Counted from the first letter of the stretch, positions 24,401-39,400 are shown. The stretch: DNA of 64,000 nt from Ryuthela nishihirai (GCA_038380435.1 JAWZYU010000034.1:6802704-6866703), one strand, 5' to 3'. The notes: generated by a model not told the origin, from the letters alone. Program-made: numbers and translations.

Positions 24401-27400
24401 AGTTCAGAAATAATAGAGGATAGATCAGATATCTTCACTTATTCCTTTGAAATGTTTAAAGTTTCAAAAGCCTGTGGTTACTAACTTTTTAGGTTTCAAA
24501 AGCCTTTAGAATCTGTTAAATGCAATAATTTGTGGTTGTTATTTGTACCTGTTAAATTAACATTATAATGACTGTCTGTAATAGCACTGCATTATGTGTG
24601 AGAGTTGCTAAGTTTATAATTGATTTAGCATTACTAGTAGAGTTTCATACAGCTCATTTTATATTCTTTTTAATTTGGTTGTTGATTATGTGAAATTCAC
24701 TGCAAGGTGCATACGAGATAGTCTAGAGAGTTGAAATTGGGGCGGGGGTGGCTCAGTCGGTAGCACGCCAGACTCGTAATCTGTAGTTCCCAGGTTCGAG
24801 TCCCAGCTGGGTCAGCGTTGAGATTTATCTCTGCAAAATTCCCCGCCCTGCCCATGGTCAGTAGGGGACACCGATGGGCTTGGAAAGGCCGCCGTCCATC
24901 GGATGGGACGTTAAGCCTTGGCCCCGTGTGCGGGAGAGACATACCCTGTGCACGTTAAAGAACACGCTGGATGGCCTTGACGGGAGGCTACCATCTGTCT
25001 CCCAACAGCTGTTCCAATGGGTCCCCTCCCCCAACCTTCTCTGAGCCTTCGGGGTCCATGTGACCTGGCCATTTAGCCCATGGTGTGCAAAAAAGTGCCG
25101 CTCAGAGGTAAAACAACCCAACCCAACCTAGAGAGTTGAAAAGTTTTGATATAAATTATTCTGATGATTTTCTCTTTTGGAATATGATGTTGATATAAAT
25201 TATTTCATTAGGATTGTTAATAAGACTGCAATAGATTAGCTTTGTTATTAGTGGAGAAAACTAAAGTGATGAAAATTGGCTAAGCAAGTGATGTTTCTTT
25301 GAATGGCTGCACTCTGGAGCAAGTTTCTCAATTATTTCAGGAATTGTGTAACTGATACTGGTAATGTGTGACATGAGATAAACAGAAAAATGGGCATTGC
25401 TTCTGAAGACTTTAAGAATCTGTAGAGATTATGTAATAAATAGGTGTATACATCTGATGACTATAATTGGTTGTATAATACACTAAAGTGAAAAAATTTA
25501 GTTGCATCCCATTGGATGGGAAGCTAACTTCAAAGTTCTGTAACTTTTAAAATAAGCTTTTTACAGTAAAATGTGACTGAAGATAATTTAATGATTTCAA
25601 TCAATCTATCTAAATTTAAAATTTTAGCAATATTCATTTGGTATTTAACATCAGCAATAGTAGTCGTAAGAATTTTTTCATAGCATCCTAAAAGAATATT
25701 TCATCGCATAATTTTTAACATGTTTTTTTTTTAATATCTAGCTATTATTGTTGGAAATAAAGATTAGATTTCATTGAGATTTTATCTGCATCACATACCA
25801 CCATAAAAATCTTAATTTATTAGTTATAGAGTTTTAGTTATAAAGCTTCAAAATGGGGCAGGGGTGGCTCAGTCGGTAGCGCACCAGGCTCGTAATCTGT
25901 AGTTCCCAGGTCGAGTCCCAGCTGGGTCAGCGTTGAGATTTATCTCCACAAAATTCCCCACCTTGCCCACGGTCAGTAGGGGACACTGATGGGCTTGGAA
26001 AGGCTGCCGTCCGTCAGATGGGACGTTAAGCCGTGGCCCCTTGTGCAGGAGAGCCATACCCTATGCACGTTAAAGAACATACTGGATGGCCTTGACAGGA
26101 GACTACCATCTGTCTCCCAACAGCTGTGCCAGTGGGTCCCCTCCCCCAACCTTCTCTGAGCCTTCGGTATTCATGTGACCAGCCCATTTAACCCATGGTG
26201 TGCAAAAAAGTGCCGCTCAGAGGTAAAACAACCCGAAGCTTCAAAATTAGTTTTTCATAGGCATAACATGGGATTGTAACACTAAGTAATTACCACTTTT
26301 GAGTTGATTCAAATTTTAGAGGAAAAATTGTCTTGAGCCGGGTGAGATACGAACCCATGACCTCCTGATAATATGTCATATCAATTAGAGGAGATCTTGA
26401 TCAGCAGCCAGTAGCTCAGTGGTCCAGAGCACCTGACATGTTATCAGGAGGTCGTGGGTTCATATCCCACCCGACTCAAGACAATTTTTCCTCTAAAATT
26501 TGAATCAACTCAAAAGTGGTAATTACTTAGTGTATACCAAAAAAGTCGAGTTTATTCAATATTTAATCAACTGTATACTTGTAATATATACTTTCCATCT
26601 ATATAGCATTTATCTGCTGCTTGTGGCTATCCTCTCAGATCTTCTACTGTGGCATATAAACTGACAGGCTCCTGTCAGACCTCTGTGGCAAGCAGCTGCT
26701 TGAGGGAGTATTAATTTTTATTTATTTATTATATGGCTAGATTGCCTGAACAGCACCTACATGTGACATAATGGAATATGTATTGTAGGTAGAAAATGTT
26801 CATATCATCAATTAGAGATCTTGATTGGTAGCCGGTAGCTCAGTGGTCCAGAGCATCTGACATGTTATCAGGAGGTCGTAGGTTTGTATCCCACCTGGGT
26901 CAAGATAATTTTTCCTCTGAAATTTGAATCAACTCAAAAGTGGCAATTACTTAATGTATACCCAAAAAGTCGGGTTTACTCAATATTTAATGGATTTGTA
27001 ACTTTGGCACAGCAGTGTAGTTAGTCCTTTCTGAAATTGAAATGGTAGTCAAATGTGGACCCTTTATAAACAAAATAATGAAACTCTATGACTTTAATTC
27101 CAGATACCTACACAGTATCTTCGATATTAGGTGGTTTGACTATATTAAAGATGAGCCTAAATGAAGATGTCAACAGCTACCGCTGAGCAGCATCTTGTGC
27201 AAGAAGTGCCTGCATTGATTTTTGTCATGTTCTCACATTCAGAACTACAGATTAGAGTCGCATTATGAACAATGTGCTTAAAGAGCTTAGGAAATGGGGG
27301 ATATTTAAAATGTGGTCAACAATGTCAAACATGACTTTGTGAGAATTGGTGCAACAGCTGTAGCTCAGGATAGATCTATTAGGAGGACTAAATTACACAA

Positions 27401-30400
27401 TCCATAGCTCATGGCTGCTTGAAGATTATGTTTTCTGTCATCAAGTTTATAAATAGGCTTCAAATAATGAGGATAATTCAGAATTTTTCTATAGAGCAAT
27501 CTTAAATTAGTTTCTTAAATAAGCATATAAATACTTATCCATATATTAGATGCTAGTTTTTGCTCAGTTTTATTTTATATACTAAAGGAAAATTTATATT
27601 TTAATTTTTGTTGTTTAGGTTAAAAATTCTTGTGCAGTATATCTTTAACATAATTTTTGTTTCTTGATCTTGTAAAGAATGAGTGTAAGCTTTAGTTGGT
27701 AAATGAATTTTTTTTTTCTTATCTCTGATTTATTATAATATTTATTTTTCATAAAGCTGGGCAGGAGGTAGCCAAACAAGCTTTAAGAGAAATGGTAATC
27801 CTACCAACAGTACGACCAGAAGTAAGTATTTTTACATTGAATGGCATTAAATTATTCTTTTCCAAATTTTGCATCTTTTGTATTCATATAATAAGTAATG
27901 AAGCTTTCCAAAACTAATCATGTATGAAACTATGGTATATGTATTTTAACAAGTTGTCATATAACATTTCCATTTCCAGTGTAATGGCTTTGCTTGAATA
28001 TACCTAAACTTCATTGTGTATTGTACATTATTTTGTTCAAAATAAATCAAAATTTTCTCTATATTCTGAGGTTGCAAGAGACCAAATGGAGAAGTAAAGA
28101 TCAGATAACCAAAATCAGTCTTAAATTTTGCCTTTTCAGGTAGGCATACTGGCAAGCATATTCAAGACATAAGATTGTTGTTCATTAAAAATGCCAGTAA
28201 TGCTCTTTTAGTATATGTTACATTAGTGAAAGATTCATTACAACTAAATTTTAGCAGGATTAAAACTTCAATGTTATTTAAAGCTATGCTCCCAACTGAG
28301 GAATTAAATGACCCAAGAAGGAACAGTATTACAAATAAACTTCAGAATATTTCAATTTGGTCCGGAAAAAAGATAGTACAACACTTGTGCTTCTTCAGTT
28401 CTAAGTTTGTAGTGACCTCTACCTTTGGAAGGGGCACTTTTTTTTAAACAATTATTTAAAATACAGTAGAGCTCACTTACAGCATCATAGAAAGATTGTT
28501 AATTTCTTTTTGGTGATTCTAAAAATACCTGGTACTGTAAAAAGTAAACTTTTGTGCCAGTAAAACAAATTTTGATTTCGGTTTTAACAGTCATTCAACA
28601 GTGCTTCTGTGAAAATGAAATGGATAATTGGAAAACTCTTAGAAATGTCATATCTCACCAATTCTATATGATGCAACCAGATAATTTGCATAGCACACAT
28701 CACTCAGAATATAAAACTACCTGTGCAGAGGCAACCTGCCATTGTACCATGAATAGCTTGAATGGAGCCAGCAATATTAATAGCTTCCAGAGAATCCCCA
28801 TCTGTAGGACTCATGCATCTGGAGCATTTCTAAAGGTGGCAGTGATTTGCACAGGTAGTCAGTGAACACGGTGTCTAAAGTGTTCATTGCTTGGAAATAT
28901 TGGAAAAATTTCCAAAAGAAACTGAATGACAGGGATTACACAAATTACCTCTGCAAATATCTGAGCTATGTCAGAAGTTATTCTGAAGTGTCCTTTTTTT
29001 TTTAATGACAATTTTGAATTTCAATGGCAACATTGCATTGAGAATTACATAATTAGGATATTCACAACTGTGTGTCTATTTAGAAAAATCCCTTACCTCA
29101 CAACAACAAGAAACCGCCTACAGCTGTGTCAGGAGTATAGATTTTGGACTACTAACCATGGCAGAAGGTTGTAAACCCAACAAATAAAAATTTATGCTAA
29201 TCCACAATGATCATAGGTACAGTTTAAAGATTAAAATTTGGATCCAGAATGCATTGCCTCCAGTGGTTCAAACTAGTGACAAATTAGTCTGATCTGGAGT
29301 GCTTTATGTTGGGGAGGACAATATGCTGCAGTTCTGCTAGACAGGTGTGAACTTCATAAACTTCTGTCTGACCATATAGAGTATTCTATGATGGCTACAA
29401 TCTATTTCACAAGTGATGTCTCAGGAATGGTTCAGAGTGCATGATACTCAATTCTAATGTATCATTTCCATCACATTCTCATCATAACATTCCTAAATCC
29501 TCTCAAATATGTAATTTTCTGGAAGTGGTGTATAAGACAGCAGGAGCAACTGCCTACTTCAATCTCTTGCAAAATGTATTGTTGGAAGAGGGGTCCAGAA
29601 TTCATCTGGATGAGGTGTTGCTACTTCTCAAATCTAAGCCACACCGTGTAGAAGTAGTTTTAATGGCTAGAAGTGGTCCATTTGACTATTGACCATAATT
29701 CTTCAATTTTTTGCCCAGTTACTCTATAATTGGATTCAGAAGAACATTGTTTTTTGGTTCTAAAATTTTCACCATTGCTGGAAAATTTTCATAGCTTTGA
29801 ATATTACTTTACTTCATTTATATATAAATTATATATAGGCTTTTGACAGTCATTTGTTTTATTAAACAAAATCGAAAAAAAAATGTATATCACATTTTGT
29901 GTTAGCATTTTAGATATACTTGACATTAAATAAAATATGTTTGTGAAAAATGTATATTAAGCATAATAATCCATAATATATTACTGTACTCTACATTCCT
30001 GCATAGTATAAGAAAGGAATAGTTTGCATATTGTTTTTATTTTACTTTCTGAACTTAAGATTTGTTTAGACTTTGTGATCCATCCACTTGTTCGTCTACA
30101 GACATCCATGCTTTTGGTTTTTAAAAATAAATGCTTCTTTTTGGATTGGATAGGTACTAATGACATATTACTATTTGTATTTTCTGAATCATCTATTTGT
30201 TAGAATGTCTACTGTTAAAGGTTGCAAATATAAAAGAAAACAGTTTGAAAACGAACATTCCATATTTACCAGAGATATTATGCTATTCTTCTAATTAATT
30301 TCATAAAGTTAGTGTATACCTCTCATAATTCATAGTAATTCCTATAATCCAGCACAGTCCACATTCCATGATTGTCAAACTAGTGGAATTCAAGTATATT

Positions 30401-33400
30401 TCAGTCTTTAGAGTTCTGTATCTCTCAATACTTTTATCAATATTTCTCTCATATTTTGGGTCTTCCATTATGTCTGGAACAGGTATTGGCTCAGCTGATT
30501 AGTGTTGGGTTGGATTGTTTTACCTCTGAGTGCCACTTTTTGCACACCCTGGACTAAATGGCCAGGTCACAAGGACCCCAAATGCTCAGAGAAGGTTTGA
30601 GGATGGGAACCACTGGAAGAGCTATTGGGAGACAGATGGTAGCCCCTTGTCAAGGTCATCCAACATGTTCTTTAACGTGCACAGGGTATGGCTCTCCCGC
30701 ACACGGATCCACAGCTTAACGTCCCATCCAATGGGCGGCGGTTTTCCAAGCCTTTCAGTGTCCCCTACTGACCATGAGCAGGGCGGAGAATTTTGCGGAG
30801 ATAAATCTCAACGCTGACCTAGCTGGGATTCAAACCTGGGAACTGCAGATTACGAGTTTGGTGCGCTACTGACTGAGTCACTCCTGCCCCCAGTTGATAG
30901 TGTACAAAGCTCATAATTTGATTATCTCAGATTTTATTCTTAATAGGGTATACTGATTAGCTTGGAAAGTCTACGTCAATTGAATGAAAGATTAAACTAT
31001 AATCTTGTGTGCAGGAGAGCCACACACTATGCATGTTAAAATAGATGCTTGATGGAAGTCTTTTTGTCTATCAATAGCTGTCCAGTAGATCTTCCTCAAG
31101 CTTCTCTAAGCCTTTGCGGACTATGTGACATGGTCATCTAGCCCATTGTGTGCAAAAAAGTGCACTCAGAAGTAAACCAACCCACCATGCCCAATCCAAA
31201 TGTCACTGTAAGAACTAACCAGCCAGGTGAGATTTGGGTCATTTTACCAGCTTGGATGTAAAGCATGTTTTCAGGGAATATTGAACCTTAGGATATTTTC
31301 AATGAATCCTTGGGCACTGACCTCCCTTCAAAAAACCTTGAGCAAGGAGATAGATTCTTGCAAACCAGAACATATGCATTCCTTGCATGCTTTGTATAAT
31401 TTAAGATTTTTTTTTTAATATATTGAAAATTTCAATGGCATCTCAAAAAGAAATCTTTTCCACTAAGATAAAAAGTTTTTTATACTATGGCTAGTATTAT
31501 ATGCATTACGTTCTATAAATGCCAATGTGAATGCACTTGAATAGTCATTTTCATAATCTAAGCCTTAATTTCAGCCTTAACTGCATAATGGTTAGAAAAC
31601 TAGTAACTGTTCCAGCAAAGCAAACTTTGTGTGTTGTGCTAGCTGTAACTAAAGCAGTGGCCAGTAGTGACTTGGTCTTAGTAGAGCATATCCTTATATG
31701 AGAAAGCCTGTAAAAGATAGAAGTACCTTCAATCTATTTTAGATAGGAGTAACTGATTCTCCTCTCTCCTACAAGTTGAAATGAAAAACAAAGTAACTCT
31801 TAAAGTGTCAGGCTTCTAAAACTAATCTCACTCTGGTGCACAAATTAATTTTGAAATGTTTGCAGAAAATAACCTTTAGAACCTCATCCTGGAGTAATAA
31901 CATTAAGATGGCATAACAACCAAGACTATAAAATAAATTATTTTCCAAGCAGCTGCTTTCCACAGGGATCTGATAGGAACCTGTTAGTATAATATGTCAT
32001 AGAGAAAATCTGTGAGGAAAAGTAAGACCTCAGCAAAAAGACAATGCAAGAAATATTCATTCTTTATCTGGGGCTGAAATCCAGGTCTCTTTGCACCATA
32101 GTTAAACACACTCCTTGATTGACCACTCATTTGAGTCTTTAAATAGTCCTTTTCCTGTACCCAACTTTGGGGTCTTTATGGCCTAGCCATTGTGTTGTGC
32201 ACACAAAAGTGCCACTCAGAAGTATCACAATCCAATTAAAAACTAATGTTTGGTATGAATTAAATGTATACTGTATATATATATATGTGGTAATAATTTT
32301 AAGATGTATCAGAGTTTTATGATGTTAAAATTACTGGACATGAAAAAAAGGAACTTAAATAAAAGCATGAAGTTCGAATATTTAATGGTAGTTAGAACAA
32401 AACCTAAACTTATTTTAATGCTATTATGTTGCATTCATTAATAATAGTAACATATATTTATGATTATAGATAAATAAACTGTTAAAAATCATGTATTAAC
32501 AATATGAAATAACCTTGAAATTATTATAAGAATTTTTTGTGTGTATATTTCAGCTTTTTACAGGTTTAAGAGCACCACCAAGAGGCCTTCTGTTGTTTGG
32601 GCCTCCAGGAAATGGGAAAACCATGCTTGTAAGACTTTTTTTTTATATTAATTTAAATAATGAGAAATCTAATATATGAAGAAGAATGTTTGTGTGTTGT
32701 GTGTCTGTCCGCTTATACATTAGGCCCCAGAAGAGCTAGAGGTACCAAACTCTGCATGAACATTCCCTTCACCCAGGGTGAGAGTGTAGGCTAGGTGTGA
32801 ACCTGCTGAAGTCAACCAAAATTGGGGTGGACAAGTTTGAATTTTTCTAACTCCCCACGGACTTAACAGTTAAAAACCATTCTCTCTCATATACTTAATA
32901 TTAGCAGTTTTCCAAAGCTACATGGGGAGGCCATCTACTACAACTTTAGAAGATTTCAGACTTCCCCTGAAGAGGAGGAAAAAAATTATACTGGAGGGGG
33001 GGGGAACAAGTGTAATGAGTTTTATGCCAAATGAAAACTTGCAAGGTGGAGAGTGCCATCTACTATAGAGAATTTCAGACCTTCCCTAAAAGAGGAGGAT
33101 AAAATTGTTATCGATGGGGGGTATCAGGTGGGATGGGAGGAGGCAACACAGTTATAATGCCAAATGAATGCTTGCGATGTGGAAAATGCCATCTATATAT
33201 TTTAGGGGGCCATCTATTATATACTTATAGGGTTTCAGAAATTTTTTCCTAAGGGGATGAATAGAAAAACATGAATTTTATGCCAATGGAAGCATGGGGA
33301 ATGCCATCTGCTATGTGTTTTAAAGCATCTCTTTGCATTTAGTTATTTGTATATAGAGAGCTGCTATAGAGAGTTTCAGGCCCAAGCAACAGCAGATAAA

Positions 33401-36400
33401 TCTGCTAGTAATATATAGTAAGATTTTCCTTTCATATGAGTTACATTCCTTTAAAATACTACAAATACTGAATAAAATCAAACCAAAACTAGAGATGGAA
33501 AATAGAACAGTTTGGTTCCTAGCTCACAAGTTCAAAGGTGTTAGTTATGAAAAGAATAATATGTTTTATACAAAAATAAAGGTATAAATTTATTAACCAT
33601 GTTAACTAATAAATAATGTAAAAACTTTGAAACTCTTTAGTGATGATGATTATGATGATGGAAATTTTAGAAACCCAAACTGCTTCTTATATTGGCAAGA
33701 ACTTAAACTTTTTTTTGCATCCAGAAACATTTTTTGCTTCATCTAAAACTCTTTGCATCCAGAAACATTTTTGCTTCATTTAATAGAGGATAACATTTTG
33801 CAAAGTAACAAATAACTAAATGCAAAGAGATGCTTTAAAACACACATATGGATCTACGACCTTTTGGGAATTAATCTCTATGAGGAACCAAGTAACTGAC
33901 AGTTTACATAAAAGGCTTGTGAAAATTGATGTTTATGAAAAGCAGTTTGGTTTTGAGACTTGATCCAAAACACAACCACCTTTCAACTGCAATCCAACCA
34001 TTTAAAAAGCAGAATGTGGAGTGCTAAGCAATCTTAGCTGCAGTTAGTAATGACCAAGCAGTTGCTTCAAATCACACATATGCCATAAGAGTCTTTGCAG
34101 ACAGCAAATCACCCAGAGGCACAAATAGTAAATATGTGTCTACAAAAATTGCCCATGAATAGCAAGTGCCTTCTATACTGGTTTCATCATGCTGGTTTTC
34201 ATTTTAAAGGTTTTTTATTAAATATTTTTTTTTTATTTTTGTTGAATACTTTTTGCTGATATTATTTTTTATTATCAAAACTACAAATATATACATTTAG
34301 GAACTTTTGATGGTTACCATGAGGAAAATATATGGCTTTAAAATATTTGATATATGTGTACTGAATAATACCTTTGTTTAAACTTTTGTAATGATTAATT
34401 AATAGAATGAAAACTCCTCTATGCCAGAGATGATTAGCATGGTATAGTGTTAAATGTTTTCTTTGCTAGAATGCTTGCAATTGAGCTTCCCTGTTTAACT
34501 TGATTTTTCTAACAGAATTATTTCATTTTGCTATTAATATGTAATTGACTATATTCCTATGAAGCCCATCTGCTGAAATCTACGCAAAAAGTTCACCAAA
34601 AATATGCCAAAAGTTCATTATGATGAGCACTGACATTAAGAAAAATGCTTTTATAATGAGATTTTTCAGAGATCCTGTCAATTTTATATGCTTACATTAG
34701 AATATAGTTACTTCTGACTTGATGAGTTACATAGGAATGTGATAGGTTATATTAGTATATTAACAGTAATGGGGTATTACTATATTAACAGTCTCTGATA
34801 TAAACATTTGGTCATATTGGGGAGCTGAAATTGGTCCTTATTAAAAGTATTTTGCAACTGAAACTTATAAAATGTTTTGCTAAGTCTAAAAAAGAATTAC
34901 TTTAAAAACGGAAGCTCTGAAAATCTCTCAGATAGTGAAAGTTGTTTGCTACAGACATTGCGAATGAATGGGACCATTTTAAACAGGCTATGCCATACCA
35001 GTGGCCAATTGGTTAGCACTCTTGGCTACTGATCAAAGGGACCTGGATAAGGCATGGCTCTTCCTGTTGTCTTTCTGCTGAGATCTTGCCTACCTCACAG
35101 ACATACTATGGTTTATTAAACTGACAGGCTCCTGTCAGACCTCTGTTGGCACCATGCCCCTTTTGAATATCTTACCCCTCCCCCATTTGAGAACCCATGC
35201 TCTAGAGCAGTGGTTTTCAACCTTTTATGCTTCACTTACCCCCTGGAAATGTGTATGTAACTGGCATACCCCTTATTAGATAGATAAAGCTATAGTTATA
35301 GTATAATAATGCCAACTTAGCAACTTTGTTACTAGATCTAGTGACTCAGAGCATACCCAAAAATTTTTTCCCATGTACTCCACATTGAGAACCCCTGCTC
35401 TAGAGTATTCCAGAGATATGTGTTATTAATGCTGAAAATAGGAGATGATGCTCTCTTATGATTCATCAAGATCTAGCTCGTTTGTTATTTGTAAAAGCAA
35501 TTGCACTCCTAATGTTTGAGACTTAGTAATTTTAGACATGAATAATGTACAGCTATTATCGTGAAATATATTTAGTATAATTTTTAATATTCAGCTTATT
35601 TTCACAATATGTATTTATCATATTATTCCATGCTGATGGGAAATATTTCTGAAATTTTCTTGTGGGAATGGCATTCTTATTTAAATTTCATGTAGCAATG
35701 AAATTCTCAACTTGTGGCTCTTGGAGCTAAGGTGCTACTATTCTTGGTAAGATTTTTGATCGACATTAAAGCTAGTCAAAGGTATTAGATATTTTAATAC
35801 TGAAAAGATGATGCTGAAAGAAAGATGCTAAATGTGTTGAAGCCTCCATTTGAACAAGATTAGAAATCCAGTTGTTGATAAACCAAATTTGGTAAAAATT
35901 ATTCATAATTTTTACCAAATTTATTCATAATTATTCATAAATTTTCACAGTATTTCAACTTGGCAATATTTCAATTCACAAATGAATAAATTTTAGCTTG
36001 TGAATCCAAATTCTTCATTAGTCTTTTTCATTTAGCTCTTAGGGGAAAAAAGAAAAACCTGCATTTTTTTTTTTCTAGACTTTGTTTCGTAATAATTGGA
36101 CTTTTGAGTGTCATTTTGCAAACAAGTAGTGAAGAAACTACTTCTCTTTTCTGCTTTAGAATCCTTTTGAAACATTCGGAATTTCTCCAATATTATTTAT
36201 GTACAGGAAATAGGGTAAACTTTCTACTTTTCTGGCAACTGATTTTATTTGTACATCAAAATTTGTAACTTGGATGACAAGAATATTGTAGCAAAATGCA
36301 TTATTGTTTTAAAAGTTAGGTGGCATAGGTTCATAAATTATTAAGGATTCCATGTGGAAATAAATCCAAAGATGAAACTGGTGGGCACTGATAAAGACTA

Positions 36401-39400
36401 GACTAAACTGATCATATATCCATTTCTGGAAACTGTGACATTTCAGTAAATGTCCTGGTTTCAAAAGGCTGAAGCCGGGACACCTTGGTTTATTGATTCT
36501 ATTGATTAAATAAGAAGACTGGAAAAACGTTTCGAATGCATTACAAAAAAAATTTTTTTTTTTTTCATTTTTCTGTTTTCATGTTAAGGTGATTAAATTT
36601 AAAAAGCAAAAATCCTAGACATGATGACTCTCCATGAGGTGTTATTTGTCTCTCCTTTCTTTGCAGTGCTGCAAATAAAATAGAAACAGAACAAAAGATG
36701 TTTTTTATAATAGGAAAATAAGGAAATAAGAGAATTTAGTAGACTTTGAATTTTGGCCTACTGCTGAATACTATTGTGGAAAAACTAAGTTGTGTGGTGA
36801 CTAACAGAATTAATATTAGCTGTGTAGATGGTATGCCATTGAAACATAGCCATTAAATAGTCCAAATGACCAGTTGCAAGAACTGTTGAACTACAGTCAT
36901 TGTAACTGTTGCTAAAAATGCTCCTTGTGAAGTATGCACTATACTAAGTAAGCAAAATTTCAGGACACAAATATGTTATTGAAAAATCTGGGATGTCTGA
37001 TCACCCTAGCCTAGAACAAATATTGGAATTGTATTAACAATATGGAGCTAAAGCTTCAGTGGTATGCAGTTGCCAATGTATCATATTGTACAATTATGTT
37101 GTATATATTGTTTCAATTTGTAAGTTTTTAGTAAATTTGTGCCAATTAAATTGTCATCTGGATATTTAAGTAGAATTGCATATGCCAGAGCCAGACTTAC
37201 GTATAAGCTAACTAAGCTACAGCTTAGTACCTCACAATATAGAGGGTCTCAAAGAAATGCATTTTAAGTTTAAAAAATGAAGTCACACAAAAAAATTAAT
37301 AATGTATTAAAATTAACTATTGTGCAAATACTGCTCATCTTAGCTTTACACAGTCATCATTGTATACCAATTCCAATACCAATTCCATCACCAATTCCAA
37401 TCCATACTTATTTTTTAATCTTTTCTTCAATCAGAATAATAAATATATATATTTCTAATTTTTAGGGCCTCTTAAACTTGTCATAGGTTAAGGTAGGCAT
37501 TGTACTTAAGGTCTCTTAAATTTGACATAGCTTAGGGCCTCAGAGGATCAAAGTCCGGCCCTGACATACATACCTATCTTAGGGTAGATTTGGCTCTCTC
37601 AGAGATAACTCTATTAATGTATTATAATAATAAATATATATGCAATATACTCTCAATTATCCATGGTAAGGGAGGAGAAAAGCATTGGGGAAGATAACAT
37701 AGGTAGGATAATGAAAAAATATAGGTAATCTGCAATTCACATAATGAATTCTTAATATATGCAGTATACTCTCAATTATCCCTGGTAGGATAATGAAAAA
37801 ATATGGGTAATCTGCAATTCAACATCCTAAATTTTTAATAAGTTGCATTCTTATTCATATATAAGTTACTTATTAAGAATTTACGATGTTGAAAGTGAAA
37901 CATGTACTTAGTTAAAGTAAATTAACTCCATTCTTGATAAATGAGAGTATAATGCATTTAATCGAATAAAACATTTATTGCTTCCTCTTTTGCCTCTGTT
38001 GAAAATAAAATGTGAACTATATTTCCATAGGCTAAAGCAGTTGCTTGTGAGTCAAATTCAACATTTATGAATATCAGCGCTGCATCTCTGACCTCAAAAT
38101 ATGTAAGTAAATAAGGTTAACTTTTACCATTTACATTATTCTGTTTTAAGCATTGAATAATTATGTGATATACTGTACCTGCCTGCTAACTTGATTGGCA
38201 GACGCAATGTTTGATGTACAAAGCAGAACATACCACTTTTACTTGTAGGATAGAATGCTTTAATAGATATATATACACGTACAGAGAGTCTGCTAACAGT
38301 ACAAACAGGAGATAACAGGAAACAAAACCGAGAAAACAATTTTGCTATTAAACTTTAGTCGGTCATTACAGCCTTGAATTGGTTAAAACATTTCACCCAT
38401 TTATGCTTCATATATCCTTAAATTTTATATTTGTGAAAAGTAAATTTCAATTGGTCGTAGGTGGTGCCACCCTCTAGTAGTAGATTGAAGGAGTACCTTC
38501 ACATGTATAAGAACTTCGTTAGTAATTCCCTAATTTGTGTTTCATCTTTGTAGATTTATATTTTTTTATTTACTTTACATGGTTCATCATTTATTATGCC
38601 TTCAGAAAAGTTATTGAATTTGCTTTTAGCGACTGTTAGATTTCTGTTCCTAAAATTTAAAAGCATATTATTTTGTATACCCTTAACTTTTCAGTAGAAA
38701 TTTTAATTTTCCCACTTAATGTTCTTTCACAATAATCATATATGTAATTGCTTTAAGAGTTTTGTGTAATTTTTATCTCATTTTCATTAAAAAAAAATGA
38801 AGTAATAGTTTTACTTTTTTCATGTCTGTCTGTCCATCTCTATACATGAAATTTTTTTGTTTATAGAAATAAATTAAAAATTCTTTTTGTGTTGGATAGG
38901 TATTGATGAAATATTGCAATTTGCACTTCCTAAATCTCAGAAAAGCTATAATGGTGGGTAAAAAAATCGAAAATTTCAAACAAATATTACAAATAATGTA
39001 GTTATGCTACAAATTTGAAATTTTGGTGATGGAATGTGAAGGTCACGATATTTCCATTGATAACAATGAATTGACCCTTTAGACATATAAGGCTAACTAA
39101 GCTGTAGCTTAGTTAGCTTATATGTGGACCTGGGAAGGGGATACAACTTTTTGTTTTAAAAGATAATTGTTTATTTTTAGAGCTAAATAAAAATTCTTTT
39201 CAGGTTGTATAAGTATTGATGAAATATTGTCATTTGAACTTTCTGAATATCCCAAAAGCTATAATTTTGTCTTCTAACATTGAAAAAATTCTAAAATTCC
39301 AAAAGTTTTGACGAATATTGGAAATGAGGTATTTAGCCCAAACCATTTGGACAGTTGTTGAGCCTGAGGCTGATTTGGGAGGAAAAATTCTCTGACACAT

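Larger units (their letters stand above)
23860..25480 (+). mobile_element. Decayed LINE, sense, 5' part of split copy
   Basis: Matches the reverse transcriptase part of the 45837-50111 LINE in order: the ATTACTATTGAAATGCTTAG stretch at 23880 corresponds to 48280, 24330-24730 to about 48490-49260, and 25250-25480 to about 49420-49670 (KTKVMKIG through IRLYNS equivalents). SINE-A copies at 23926-24252 and 24737-25127 are nested in it. It is interrupted at about 25480 and its 3' end resumes at 27095. Confidence 0.78.

Noticed and set aside
24740..24810. tRNA genes in the SINE heads (also SINE-B, SINE-C and SINE-D heads)
   Set aside because: A- and B-box-like words are present but the acceptor stems do not pair well and the sequences run on into SINE bodies. 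They are SINE heads, not functional tRNAs.
24858..25121. Recurrent minus-strand frame with [19 protein letters not shown], also at 3795, 6696, 11663, 23856, 48743 (plus) and 53897
   Set aside because: It is the antisense reading of SINE-A and recurs only because the SINE recurs. Such frames are often mis-annotated as hypothetical proteins.
28554..29692. Additional spastin or unrelated exons in 28.5-29.7 kb
   Set aside because: The open frames lack homology that I recognise and have no splice sites in the required phase; the neighbouring spastin exons join directly.
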